Source: an uncultured Microbacterium sp. (GTDB lineage: Bacteria > Actinomycetota > Actinomycetes > Actinomycetales > Microbacteriaceae). From it: a DNA stretch of 64,000 bases. Both the position numbers and the translations under genes were made by a program. Numbering within the stretch: position 1 is the stretch's first letter; each line of letters begins with the position of its first letter. Below the pieces are notes generated by a model that saw only the letters and a list, made by a program, of their open reading frames with translations, did no database searches and was not told the DNA's origin. Shown piece by piece: positions 17,272-26,041 of this stretch. The stretch is taken from positions 62,001 to 126,000 of the forward strand of contig CAJYJO010000030.1 of the NCBI GenBank assembly GCA_913774845.1. The letters run 5' to 3'.

Positions 17272-18486
17272 TCAGGGCAGGACGTGCCGCAGCTGCTCGA
17301 GGGCCCAGTCGATCTCGGTCGCGCGGATCGTCAGGGGCGGCGCGATGCGGATCGTCTGCCCGTGGGTGTCCTTCACCAGCACGCCGCGCGCGAGGAGCTT
17401 CTCGGCGATCTCGCGACCGCGGCCCGCGGCCGGGTCGATATCGACGCCCGCCCAGAGCCCGGCGACGCGGACCGCGGTCACGCCGTGGCCGACGAGCGCC
17501 TCGAGCCCCTGGGCGAGGTGCTCGCCGAGCGCCTTGGCGCGTTCCTGGAACTCCCCGGATGCCAGCATCTCGACGACGCGCAGACCCACGGCCGCGGCCA
17601 GCGGGTTGCCGCCGAACGTCGAGCCGTGCTCGCCCGCCCGGATGACGCCGAGCACGTCCTCGTCCGCCACGACGGCCGAAAGGGGCAGGATGCCGCCGCC
17701 CAGCGCCTTCCCGAGGAGGTACACGTCGGGCACGACGCCCTCGCGGTCGCAGGCGAAGGTCTCTCCCACGCGGCCGAGACCGGACTGGATCTCGTCGGCG
17801 ATGAACAGCACGTCGTTCTCGGTGCAGATCTCGCGGACCCGCTGCAGGAACCCCTCGGGCGGGAGCACGACGCCGGCCTCGCCCTGGATGGGCTCGAGCA
17901 GCACGGCGGCGGTGTTCTCGTCGATCGCGGCCGCGATGGCATCCGCGTCTCCGTAGGGCACGTGCACGAAGCCGGGCGCGTAGGGACCGAAGTCGTCGTG
18001 CGCGGTGGGGTCGTCGCTGAAACCGACGATCGTGGTGGTGCGGCCGTGGAAGTTGCCGTTCGCGACGATGATGGTCGCGGCATCCGGGGCGATGCCCTTG
18101 GTGCGGTACCCCCAGGCGCGGGCGACCTTGATGCCGGTCTCGACGGCCTCGGCTCCCGTGTTCATCGGCAGCACCAGGTCTTTGCCACACAGCTGGGCGA
18201 GCGCCGTGGCGAAGGGGCCAAGACGGTCGTTGTGGTACGCGCGGCTGGTGAGCGTCAGGCGGTCGAGCTGCTCGCGCGCGGCGGACAGGATGGCGGGGTG
18301 ACCGTGCCCGAAGTTGAGCGCCGAGTACGCCGACAGCAGGTCGAGGTAGCGCTTGCCCTCGACGTCGGTGACCCAGACGCCCTCGGCGCGCGAGACGACG
18401 ACGGGCAGCGGGTGGTAGTTGTGGGCGAGGTGCGCACCCTCTTCGGCGATGAGACGCTCGCCGAGCGCGTCGACGGTGGTGCTCAT
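17272..18486 (-). CDS. rocD: Ornithine aminotransferase
   Basis: The 404-residue class III aminotransferase converts ornithine and 2-oxoglutarate to glutamate semialdehyde and glutamate, using pyridoxal phosphate. Features: YLDLLSAYSALNFGHGHP, MNTGAEAVETGIKVARAW, FHGRTTTIVGFSDDP, EPIQGEAGV, DEIQSGLGRVG and the PLP lysine in YLLGKALGGG. HGSTFGGNPLA is typical of ornithine rather than acetylornithine aminotransferases. The ATG overlaps the ddaH stop by 4 bp, so the two are one operon for arginine breakdown. Confidence 0.92.
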   Translation of the reverse strand: MSTTVDALGERLIAEEGAHLAHNYHPLPVVVSRAEGVWVTDVEGKRYLDLLSAYSALNFGHGHPAILSAAREQLDRLTLTSRAYHNDRLGPFATALAQLCGKDLVLPMNTGAEAVETGIKVARAWGYRTKGIAPDAATIIVANGNFHGRTTTIVGFSDDPTAHDDFGPYAPGFVHVPYGDADAIAAAIDENTAAVLLEPIQGEAGVVLPPEGFLQRVREICTENDVLFIADEIQSGLGRVGETFACDREGVVPDVYLLGKALGGGILPLSAVVADEDVLGVIRAGEHGSTFGGNPLAAAVGLRVVEMLASGEFQERAKALGEHLAQGLEALVGHGVTAVRVAGLWAGVDIDPAAGRGREIAEKLLARGVLVKDTHGQTIRIAPPLTIRATEIDWALEQLRHVLP

Positions 18487-19367
18487 CGGGATCCGCCTCG
18501 CAGCTCGAGCGTGCAGCACTTGATGCCGCCGCCGCCGAGCAGCAGCTCGGACAGGTCGACCATGACGGGGGTGTAGCCGCGCTCGCGCAGCTGCGCCTCG
18601 AAGCCCACGGCACGCGGGGAGATGATGACGTTCTTGCCGTCGCTGGCCGAGTTCAGGCCGAACACCGCACCGTCGCCGTCGGACACGCGGATGGCATCCG
18701 GGTACCGCTCGCGCAGGATCGCCTGGCTGCGCTCGTCGAACGCGGTGGGAAGGTAGGCGATGTTGGCCTTCTCGACGCCACCGGGGCCCTCCACGGGGTC
18801 GAGCACGGCGATCGCGGTGTCGAGGTGGTAGAACCGCGGGTCGGTGAGGGTCAGGGAGACGACCTCGCGCGAGAACACCTCGCCCACCTCCCGGTGGCTG
18901 TCACCGGTCGAGCGGAAGCCCGTGCCGGCGAGGATCGTGTTCCCCACGAGCAGGAAGTCGCCCTCGCCCTCGTTGACCTCGACCGGCTCGGCGACCTCGA
19001 AGCCGTTGGCGGCGAACCAATCGATGAAGGCCGGCGCCTCGGCGGCGCGCTCGCGGAAGCGGAACTTCGGGCCGTAGGCGACCCCGTCGATCACGAAACC
19101 GCCGTTGGCCGTGTAGACCATGTCGGGCAGACCCTCGAGCGGCTCGATGAGCTCGATCTCGTGGCCGAGCGACACGTAGGTGTCGTACAGCGACTGCCAC
19201 TGGCGCAGGGCCAGGCCGGTGTCGGTGGGGCGCGAGGGCTCCATCCACGGGTTGATGCTGTAGCTCACGGTGAAGTGCTCGGGCCGGCACATGAGGTACC
19301 GACGGTGCTGCTGCACGCGCTCGCCGGGCGTGGCCTCGGCGGTGGTGGCGATGGGGGTAGCGGACAT
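18483..19367 (-). CDS. ddaH: Dimethylargininase-like / arginine-degrading amidinotransferase-fold enzyme
   Basis: The 294-residue protein has the guanidine-modifying fold: YLMCRPEHFTVSYSINPWM, PDMVYTANGGFVI, NEGEGDFLLVG, a catalytic His in FYHLDTAIAVL and a catalytic Cys near the end in GGIKCCTLEL. Annotated relatives are dimethylarginine dimethylaminohydrolases releasing citrulline. However, it is translationally coupled to ornithine aminotransferase with no enzyme between citrulline and ornithine, and the TANGG segment has Asn where dimethylargininases usually have acidic residues, so an arginine dihydrolase-type activity giving ornithine directly is possible. The ATG has CGAGGAG upstream; a longer frame starts in poor context. 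Confidence 0.85.
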   Translation of the reverse strand: MSATPIATTAEATPGERVQQHRRYLMCRPEHFTVSYSINPWMEPSRPTDTGLALRQWQSLYDTYVSLGHEIELIEPLEGLPDMVYTANGGFVIDGVAYGPKFRFRERAAEAPAFIDWFAANGFEVAEPVEVNEGEGDFLLVGNTILAGTGFRSTGDSHREVGEVFSREVVSLTLTDPRFYHLDTAIAVLDPVEGPGGVEKANIAYLPTAFDERSQAILRERYPDAIRVSDGDGAVFGLNSASDGKNVIISPRAVGFEAQLRERGYTPVMVDLSELLLGGGGIKCCTLELRGGSR

Positions 19368-19542
19368 CTCTGCTCCTCGGAGGAAAGGTGCGGCGGACGC
19401 TGTCCTGGGGCTCGGTGGCCCTTCGAACCCGACGGCGCCGTGGCGCCGTGCGGGGAAAGGTCGGTCCGAGCACGCCGGTGTCATTGTCGCACGCGCGTGC
19501 GCGCGAGGGCGAGCGCCACGTCCGCCCCCGTCCCGCGACCCC

Positions 19543-20712
19543 TCAGCCCACGCGCCGCAGCGCGAGCGCCGCCCACGCGACGGGCGGGAGGGACACGCGC
19601 AGGATGCCGTCCTCGAGCCGCGTCTCGACGGCCCGGGGCCGCACGCGCTCGGGCTCGTCCCGCGTGTTCCGGGCGGAGAGGTCGTCGTCGTGCAGCAGAT
19701 GCGTCTCGACCACCTCCCTCTCGCCGAGCCCGCGGAGATCGATCTCGAGGTCGATCGGCTCCTCGAGACCGCGATGCGCGAGGAACAGCGCGGCCTCGCC
19801 CGCGTCGGCGTCCGTCGTGGCGACCGCGGTCACCGCGGGCACCGCGCCGTAGGTCGCCGTGTCGATCGTGGGCGTCTCGACGGGCACCCGCACGGCGGTG
19901 CCCCGCGCGAGGCGCGAGGTGAGCGCGAACGGGAAGAACGTCGTCTGGCGCCACGCCGGCCCGCCGGGCTCGGTCATGATCGGGGCGATGACGTTCACCA
20001 GCTGAGCGAGCGAGGCCGAGGCCACCCGATCGGCGTGCGCGAGCAGCGAGATGAGCAGGCTGCCGAAGACGACGGCATCCTGGACCGAATACACGTCTTC
20101 GAGCAGGCGCGGCGCGATCGGCCAGTCGTCGATCGCGGTGGGCTTCACCGCGTCGTCGGCCGAGCGGTGGCCGAGCTGCCAGGGCCCGTCCATCTCGTTG
20201 CCGAGGCACCACACGCGCACGTCGAGGGGCTCGATGCGGCCGTTGTCGATGCGCTGCTGCGAGAGGGTCGACCCGTCCGGGACGTTGGCGTACTCGAGGA
20301 GGTCGATCGCCTCGAGCGTGCCGCGGGTGCCGAGGTTGACCGCGAGCATGAGGTCGCTGCCCACCGCCTCGAGCCAGTCGGCGAACTCGTGCAGGCCGAC
20401 CTCGTTCGTCTCGGTCGAGTGCCATGCGAGGTCGAGGCGGCGAGGCCGCTGCCCGCGGGGGCCGACGCTGTCCTCCCACCGGAAGCCCGAGACGAAGTTG
20501 CCGCCCGGGTAGCGGATGGTGGAGACGCCGAGCTCGCGCACCAGCGCGACGACGTCACGGCGGAACCCCCGCTCGTCGGCCTGAGGGTGGCCGGGCTCGT
20601 ACAGCCCGTCGTACATGTGGCGTCCGAGGTGTTCGACGAAGCCGCCGAACAGGCGTCGGCGTACCGGACCGATCGCGGAACGGGGGTCGACGGTGAGTCG
20701 GGCAGCGGTCAT
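19543..20712 (-). pseudogene. GH51 alpha-L-arabinofuranosidase with internal deletion removing the nucleophile
   Basis: The frame encodes 389 residues, against about 500 for the family. The N-terminal part is normal (LFGGFVEHLGRHMYDGLYEP, RYPGGNFVSGFRWEDS, VWCLGNEMDGPWQLGH with the acid/base Glu). Immediately after GHRSADD it jumps near position 20150 to KPTAIDDWPIAPRLLEDVYS, which in intact enzymes lies after the FDEWNVW motif that carries the catalytic nucleophile. About 110-120 residues are therefore lost in frame, and the C-terminal beta domain is intact. Hydrolysis is not expected, though the protein could still be made. A LacI-type operator lies upstream. Confidence 0.8.
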
Positions 20713-20766
20713 CGGTGCTCCTCGCGGGTCCGACGACGGTACCCCGGCGCGAGCGCGGCGCTGAAT

Positions 20767-20777
20767 GTTTTCGAAAC
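20767..20777. promoter_or_regulatory. LacI-type operator candidate upstream of the GH51 gene
   Basis: GTTTTCGAAAC, centred on TTCGAA with near-dyad flanks, lies 55 bp upstream of the arabinofuranosidase start. It resembles operators of LacI-family sugar regulators. No such regulator gene is in the window. Confidence 0.45.
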
Positions 20778-20843
20778 CGGCGGCGCGGTCCCGGCGGGCG
20801 CGCGGGGCGCACCGCGACGGAGAGCGACGGATAGCGTGGAGCC

Positions 20844-21710
20844 ATGGCACGCATGCGCATCGAACCGGACGACGCCCCCACGGCGCGATTGTCGGACGGC
20901 TCGATCGCCCGCGTGGCCCCGTCGGGCTTCGTCTCGGGATCGGAGCTCGTCGTCGACGGGACGCCCCAGTCGCACGTCGACCTCGACGACCCCACCCACC
21001 TGCACTTCGAGTACGTGGCCCGGATGGGCGCCGTGATCGATCGACTCCGGATGCCGGGACAGCCGCTGACCGCGGTCCACCTCGGCGCGGGCGCGCTCAC
21101 CCTCCCCCGCTACGTCGAGGCCACCCGCCCCGGCTCGCGCCAGCAGGTCATCGAGCTGGAGCCGGCCCTCTGGGACCTCGTGCGCGAGAACCTGCCCCTG
21201 CCCCGCGGGGCTGCCGTGCGGGTGCGGATCGGCGACGCGCGCGCCGGCCTCTCGCGACTGCCCGCGGCTCTCACCGGTGCCGTCGATCTGCTCGTCAGCG
21301 ACGTGTACTCCGGGGCGCAGACGCCCGCCCACCTGACGACGGTGGAGTTCTACCGCGCGGCCGCCGGGCTGCTCGCGCCCGACGGCGTGCTGCTGGTCAA
21401 CGTCTCGGACGGACCGGGCCTCGCCTTCGCGCGCCGCCAGGTGGCGACGGTCCGCGAGGTCCTGCCCGAGGTCATCGTCCTGGCCGAGGTGCAGGTGCTC
21501 AAAGGGCGCCGCTTCGGCAATCTCGTCGTGGCCGCCTCGGCCGCGCCGCTGCCCGTGGAGTGGCTCCCTCGCCTCATGGCCGCCGGGCCCCATCCGGCGA
21601 AGGTCGCGCAGGGCGCCGAGATCGAGGAGTTCATGCGCGGCGCCCGGCCCGCTACCGACGCGGATGCCACGGCCTCGCCGAAGCCGTCGGCATCCCTGTT
21701 CGAGAGATGA
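20844..21710 (+). CDS. Spermidine-synthase-like methyltransferase-fold protein
   Basis: The 288-residue protein has a Rossmann core like that of polyamine aminopropyltransferases: VHLGAGALTLPRYVEATRPGS, QQVIELEPALWDLVREN, RIGDARAGLSRL and LLVSDVYSGAQTPAHLTT, where synthases have a D(A/S)YD/DVFSG-type catalytic loop. Actinobacterial members of this group are abundant and mostly uncharacterised; polyamine synthesis should not be assumed because there is no adjacent decarboxylase. The last 25 residues are low complexity. TAGCGT lies six bases before the ATG, suggesting a leaderless mRNA. Confidence 0.75.
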   Translation: MARMRIEPDDAPTARLSDGSIARVAPSGFVSGSELVVDGTPQSHVDLDDPTHLHFEYVARMGAVIDRLRMPGQPLTAVHLGAGALTLPRYVEATRPGSRQQVIELEPALWDLVRENLPLPRGAAVRVRIGDARAGLSRLPAALTGAVDLLVSDVYSGAQTPAHLTTVEFYRAAAGLLAPDGVLLVNVSDGPGLAFARRQVATVREVLPEVIVLAEVQVLKGRRFGNLVVAASAAPLPVEWLPRLMAAGPHPAKVAQGAEIEEFMRGARPATDADATASPKPSASLFER

Positions 21711-21804
21711 CGGCGTCGGCTTCGGGCACCGACCGCGTGGCGCGGGCCCTCCCGACCCCGGGGCGGCGCAGACTGGGAGTCCTGCCTGGACGAGAGGAGC
21801 GACG

Positions 21805-22332
21805 GTGAGCTACATCCACGGGTACGACCCCGACACCCTGCGGGAGATCACCGACTCCCAGGAGTGCATGGAGCGTCTCGAGGAGATCGGTTCGCAGCGG
21901 AGCCTGCACGCCCTTCTCGAGCGGGTGTGGCTGCTGAAGGTGCTCGATCGTTTCGACGAGGCGCTCGCCATCTCGGAGCAGTCGGTGCGCGTGGCCCGCA
22001 TGGCCGGCACCCGTCGCGACCTGCTGCGCGCGCGCATCCTCCACGCCACGATCATGCAGTGCCGCGGGGCGTACGCCGCCGCCGAGCAGGAGCTGACCAT
22101 GTGCGCGGAAGAGGCGGAAGGACAGGGGTGGGCGGGCATCGCCGCCTTCGCCCTGCAGCACCGCGGCAAGGTGCACTTCGACGAGGGCGACTACGAGGCC
22201 GCGCGCCGCGACTTCAAGCAGGCGCTGTTCCTGCGGCAGAACGCCGGCGCCACCGACGCGCAGCTGGAGTCGACGCTCCTCGCCATCGACGCCGCCGACC
22301 GTCGTCGGGCCCGCGAGGTCGTCGCGAGCTGA
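21805..22332 (+). CDS. TPR-like helical repeat protein, hypothetical
   Basis: The 175-residue protein consists of helical hairpins resembling tetratricopeptide repeats: LLERVWLLKVLDRFDEALAI, ARILHATIMQCRGAYAAAEQ and FALQHRGKVHFDEGDYEAAR, followed by DFKQALFLRQ. Such proteins usually act as interaction scaffolds. The GTG start is preceded by GAGAGGAG. No partner is evident; the SprT-like gene lies 30 bp downstream with its own promoter-like hexamer. No specific function can be assigned. Confidence 0.7.
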   Translation: MSYIHGYDPDTLREITDSQECMERLEEIGSQRSLHALLERVWLLKVLDRFDEALAISEQSVRVARMAGTRRDLLRARILHATIMQCRGAYAAAEQELTMCAEEAEGQGWAGIAAFALQHRGKVHFDEGDYEAARRDFKQALFLRQNAGATDAQLESTLLAIDAADRRRAREVVAS

Positions 22333-22362
22333 GTGTCGGAGCCCCCGCCTAGTCTTCCGGTC

Positions 22363-22851
22363 ATGTCCGATCTGCAGCGCGTACGCACGTGGGCCGAGGC
22401 GTTGATCGCCCTGCACCTCGACGCGTCCTGGACCTTCGGGTTCGACAACGCCAAGCGGCGTGCCGGACTCTGCGACTACGGCCGCAAGCGCATCAGCGTC
22501 TCGCGCTACCTCGCCGCCCGCTACGACGACGACACCAATCACCAGACGCTCCTGCACGAGGTGGCGCACGCCCTCGCCGGCCCCGCCGCGGGGCACGGAC
22601 CGGCGTGGAAGCGCACGGCGAGCGGGCTCGGCTACGTCGGCGGCACGACGCACGCGGGCGAGACCGCCACCGAGCTCGCCCCGTGGGTGGGCACGTGTCC
22701 CGCCGGCCACGTCGCCTACCGCCACCGCCGGGCGACGCGGCCCACCTCGTGCGCCAGATGCGCGCCGTCGTTCGATCCGCGCTTCGCGCTGTCGTGGGTG
22801 CACCGCGACATCAGCACGGCCACCCGTCGCGCCGCGGCGACACCGCGCTGA
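22363..22851 (+). CDS. SprT-like zinc metalloprotease-domain protein
   Basis: The 162-residue protein has HEVAHA (His65, Glu66, His69), the gluzincin zinc motif of SprT-like proteins, preceded by ISVSRYLAARYDDD and followed by GHGPAWKR with the third ligand region. A C-terminal zinc ribbon has Cys in GTCPAGH and SCARCAP. Bacterial SprT-like proteins are poorly understood; the eukaryotic relative Spartan repairs DNA-protein crosslinks. TAGTCT precedes the ATG by seven bases with no ribosome binding site, fitting a leaderless mRNA. Confidence 0.8.
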   Translation: MSDLQRVRTWAEALIALHLDASWTFGFDNAKRRAGLCDYGRKRISVSRYLAARYDDDTNHQTLLHEVAHALAGPAAGHGPAWKRTASGLGYVGGTTHAGETATELAPWVGTCPAGHVAYRHRRATRPTSCARCAPSFDPRFALSWVHRDISTATRRAAATPR

Positions 22852-22868
22852 GGGCGCTCTCCTCGGCG

Positions 22869-23498
22869 TCACACCGCGCGCAGCGCACCGTCCTCGAGCA
22901 CCGGGACGACGGATGCCGCATCACGCGCCGCCGCGGCGAGCACGGCCTCGCGCGCGCCCTCGTCCGCGAGCATCCGGCCGGTGCCGCTCGCGGTGAGCAG
23001 GTGCCGTACGGCTCCGGCGAGGGCACGGTAGCCCTCCCCCGCGACGGCCGCGTCGGGCGAGGCGTGATCGATGCCGAGATCGCCGAGCGCCGCGACGACG
23101 GCCCCGGCGCCCAGGAGGTCGTCGACGGCGAAGCGCGGGGCCGCGGCATCCCCGTCGTCGTGGTGACCGGCCGCGATCACCGAGATGCTCGTACGCTCCC
23201 CGCGGGAGCGCTGCACGTCGAGGACGTGGGCCGCGACGGCGGCGGCGTTGCGTAGCCCGCCGACCACGACGTGCGCGCCCGCGGCGGACGCCGCGCGCAC
23301 GAGGGCGGCGGACGGGTCCTCGTCGACGGAGACGTCGAGCCGCGCACCGTTCTCGCACGCCTCGATCGCGTGCGCGGTGAGACCGAGGGTCTGGACGACC
23401 ACCACGACGTGCGCGGGCGCGAGCCGGGCGAGCCCGTCCGCGCCCCATTCCAGACGCACCTGGTAGTCGGACTGCGCGAGGGCGGGGTTCTGCGGCAT
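22869..23498 (-). CDS. 2-phosphosulfolactate phosphatase (ComB) family protein
   Basis: The 209-residue protein aligns by eye with the ComB family: VRLEWGADGLARLAPAHVVVVVQTLGLTAHAIEACENGA at the start, VVVGGLRNAAAVAAHVL in the middle and ISVIAAGHH before FAVDDLLGAGAVV. True ComB hydrolyses phosphosulfolactate in coenzyme M synthesis, which actinobacteria do not make, so the substrate here is unknown. TAGGCT sits six bases before the ATG. It is convergent with the SprT-like gene and divergent from the next gene. Confidence 0.65.
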   Translation of the reverse strand: MPQNPALAQSDYQVRLEWGADGLARLAPAHVVVVVQTLGLTAHAIEACENGARLDVSVDEDPSAALVRAASAAGAHVVVGGLRNAAAVAAHVLDVQRSRGERTSISVIAAGHHDDGDAAAPRFAVDDLLGAGAVVAALGDLGIDHASPDAAVAGEGYRALAGAVRHLLTASGTGRMLADEGAREAVLAAAARDAASVVPVLEDGALRAV

Positions 23499-23582
23499 CC
23501 TTCGAGCCTAGAACCGCGAGGGTCGCGCGCCGCACGCGTCAAGCCGTGCCCGCCGATCCGGCGGATCGGGCACGATCGGGTC

Positions 23583-24083
23583 ATGCGCATCCTGCTGAAG
23601 TTCGAGATCGACTGCGACCCGGATGCCGCCTGGCGCGCCCTGCACTCCCCCCGCGCGGTGGCCGAGCTCTACGGCCCTCTGCTCGAGGTCGACGCGCTGG
23701 GCGAGATGCCGACGTCGTTCTCGTCGGGCGACGACGTGCCGGTGCAGATGAGCGTGGCCGGCGTCGTGCCGGTCGGCCGCCAGCTGATCTCGGTGGCCGA
23801 CCGCGAGACCACCGACGGCAACGGGCGCGTCCGCGTGTTCCGCGATTGGGGGGTGCCGCTCACGGGCCCGCTGTCGATGCTCGACGTGTGGGATCACCAG
23901 ATGGCCGTGTCGGCCGTCCCGGGCGATCCGGCGCGCACGCTCTGGCGCGAGCGGCTCACGATCGGCGGCGCCGCCGCCCCCGCCCTGTGGCCGGGACTGT
24001 GGGCGATGTGGCAGTGGCGCGAAGCGCGCATCCGCGCTCTCGCGCCGACCTGGGCCTACGACCCCGAGGACGCCGAGGACTGA
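23583..24083 (+). CDS. Hypothetical protein, possible SRPBCC/START-like fold
   Basis: The 166-residue protein begins MRILLKFEIDCDPDAAWRAL and contains DVWDHQMAVSAVPGDPARTLW and a Trp-rich C-terminus (LWPGLWAMWQWREARIRAL). The start pattern and the alternating strands suggest a helix-grip (SRPBCC) ligand-binding fold, but I cannot confirm it. There is no signal peptide. It is convergent with the response regulator gene, leaving 12 bp between the stops. Confidence 0.6.
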   Translation: MRILLKFEIDCDPDAAWRALHSPRAVAELYGPLLEVDALGEMPTSFSSGDDVPVQMSVAGVVPVGRQLISVADRETTDGNGRVRVFRDWGVPLTGPLSMLDVWDHQMAVSAVPGDPARTLWRERLTIGGAAAPALWPGLWAMWQWREARIRALAPTWAYDPEDAED

Positions 24084-24095
24084 CCCGGCGCCGCC

Positions 24096-24746
24096 TCAGG
24101 CGAGGCCGTGCCGGTACGCGAAGACCACGAGCTGCACGCGATCGCGCAGCGCGAGCTTGGTGAGGATGCGACTGATGTGGGTCTTCACCGTGGCCTCCGA
24201 GAGGAACTCGCGCTCGGCGATCTCGGCGTTGCTCAGTCCGGCCGCCGCGAGGGCGAAGATCTCGCGTTCGCGGTCGGTGAGGCCACGGAAGGCCTCGGGG
24301 ACCGGATCGGCGGTTCCCCCGTCGGCGATGTGGGCGAAGAGCTCGCGGGTGGCGGCGGCGGCGATGACGGCGGAGCCGGCGTGGACCGTGCGCACCGCCG
24401 ACAGGAGGAATTCCGGTTCGGCGTCCTTCAGCAGGAACCCGCTCGCTCCGCCCTGGATGGCCCGGGCGGCCGCTTCGTCGAGGTCGAAGGTGGTGAGGAC
24501 GACCACGCGCGGGGCGTCCGGCTCGCCCAGGATCTCCGCGGTCGCGGTCAGGCCGTCCATGACGGGCATGCGGACGTCCATGAGGACGAGATCGGGGCGC
24601 GTCGCGCGCACGACCTCGACGCCCTCGCGACCGTCCGACGCCTCGCCCACGACCTCGAGGTCGGGCTGCGAGTCGATCACCATCCGGATGCCGGCACGGA
24701 ACAGGGCCTGATCGTCGACGAGGACGATGCGGACGGGGGCGGTCAT
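24096..24746 (-). CDS. NarL/LuxR-family response regulator
   Basis: The 216-residue regulator has a receiver domain (about 5-120) with acidic pair Asp11/Asp12, phosphoacceptor Asp57 in LVLMDVRMP, Thr in VVLTTFD and Lys in FLLKDAE. A LuxR-type HTH (about 150-212: LTDREREIFALAAAGLSNAEIA, EATVKTHISRILTKL) follows. It follows the sensor kinase gene by 49 bp in the same direction. Target genes are not visible from the window. Confidence 0.93.
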   Translation of the reverse strand: MTAPVRIVLVDDQALFRAGIRMVIDSQPDLEVVGEASDGREGVEVVRATRPDLVLMDVRMPVMDGLTATAEILGEPDAPRVVVLTTFDLDEAAARAIQGGASGFLLKDAEPEFLLSAVRTVHAGSAVIAAAATRELFAHIADGGTADPVPEAFRGLTDREREIFALAAAGLSNAEIAEREFLSEATVKTHISRILTKLALRDRVQLVVFAYRHGLA

Positions 24747-24795
24747 GACGACGGGTCCTCTCGCGGGCGGGTAGGGCGGCGGATCGGCGCGGGTC

Positions 24796-25959
24796 TCACG
24801 CGGGCGGTCCGATCGGCAGGGTCGCGCGGACGGCGAACTCCCCGTACTCGGGCCCCGCGGTCAGGTGCCCGCCGACGAGCTGCGCACGTTCGCGCATGCC
24901 GATGAGCCCGTGACCACCGGTGGGCGTCGCCGAGGGGACGGATGCCGTCGACCGGGCGTTGCGCACCGACAGCTCGACCCGGTCGGCTTCCCACCCCAGA
25001 TGGACGCGCACGTGGGGGTCGACGCCGTGCCGCAGGGCGTTGGTGAGCGCCTCCTGCATGATGCGGTACACCGCGAGCTGGATGGCGGCGGGCGGGACGC
25101 CTGGCGGGACCGGGTCGACGACGACGTCGAGGTCGACCCCGGCCGCGCGCATCCGCTCGTACAGCTCGTCGAGGTCGGCGAGAGTGGGCTGCGGGCCCGC
25201 GCTCTGGCTGTGCCGCAGCTGCGTGAGCAGCAGGCGCACGTCGGTGAGCGCGGCGCGCGCGGTCGACGAGATCGTGGCCAACGCCTCGGAGGTGGCGCCC
25301 GGGTCGGTCGTCGCGGCGTAGCGGGCGCCGTCGGCCTGGGCGATGACCACCGCGAGCGAGTGGGCCACGACGTCGTGCATGTCGCGGGCGATGTGCACGC
25401 GCTGCTGCTCGGCGATCATCTCGGCCTCGGCTGCACGCTGGGCGCGGCTCGTGGCGGAGGCGCGCATGGCCGTGCGGACCAGCGCGCCCGACACCCACGA
25501 GAGCATGAGGGCGAAGCCCGCGGCGAACAGCAGAGCGCCGGCGGCGAACCAGGCGGTGGAGTTCGGCGGTTGCACGAGGTCGCGACCCACCAGGTACGCG
25601 GGCACGATGATCGCCCCCGCGATGCCCGAGCCGAAGCCGGTCCAGAACACCGCTTTCGTTCCGTACGCCGCCGTGGCGTACAGGACGGCGAAGATCGCGA
25701 GATCGCTCGGGGAGGGCGGACGGCCGAATCCCATCTGGGTGAGGGCCCCGAACCACGCCAGCGCCAGGGCGAGCGCCGGGTGCAGACGGCGGAAGGCCAG
25801 GGCGGCGCTGAAGACCAGGGCGACGGCCACGGCACCGAGGGCGCCCGTGGCCGTGGCGTCGACGACCAGTTCGGCCGCGAGCACGAGCAGGCCGAAGAAC
25901 GCGGCCACGCCGAGGTCGACGGCGATCTGGTAGCGCTGCAGCGGACGGAAGGTGAGCAT
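24796..25959 (-). CDS. Sensor histidine kinase (HisKA_3 type)
   Basis: The 387-residue kinase has about five to six hydrophobic segments (about 10-160) without a large external domain, then the dimerisation/phosphoacceptor segment with His195 in RVHIARDMHDVVAHSLAV and a HATPase domain (about 285-387: MQEALTNALRHG, GHGLIGMRERAQLVGG). This class usually senses membrane or cell-envelope state. The ATG at 25959 follows TAGCGT by seven bases, fitting a leaderless mRNA; an ATG 12 codons upstream is less likely. Confidence 0.9.
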   Translation of the reverse strand: MLTFRPLQRYQIAVDLGVAAFFGLLVLAAELVVDATATGALGAVAVALVFSAALAFRRLHPALALALAWFGALTQMGFGRPPSPSDLAIFAVLYATAAYGTKAVFWTGFGSGIAGAIIVPAYLVGRDLVQPPNSTAWFAAGALLFAAGFALMLSWVSGALVRTAMRASATSRAQRAAEAEMIAEQQRVHIARDMHDVVAHSLAVVIAQADGARYAATTDPGATSEALATISSTARAALTDVRLLLTQLRHSQSAGPQPTLADLDELYERMRAAGVDLDVVVDPVPPGVPPAAIQLAVYRIMQEALTNALRHGVDPHVRVHLGWEADRVELSVRNARSTASVPSATPTGGHGLIGMRERAQLVGGHLTAGPEYGEFAVRATLPIGPPA

Positions 25960-26041
25960 CGCCTCCACGCTACGGGGAGGGCGGGCGAGCGGCATCCCTC
26001 GTGCGATGTATCCCGTGGGCCGCGGGGAGGATGCCGGTGGG

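Noticed and set aside
20844-21710. Bona fide spermidine synthase
   Set aside because: The fold matches, but catalytic-loop residues differ and no polyamine genes are adjacent, so only a family-level call is supported.
22869-23498. Coenzyme M biosynthesis role for the ComB-like protein
   Set aside because: No other coenzyme M gene is present and actinobacteria are not known to make it; only family membership is claimed.
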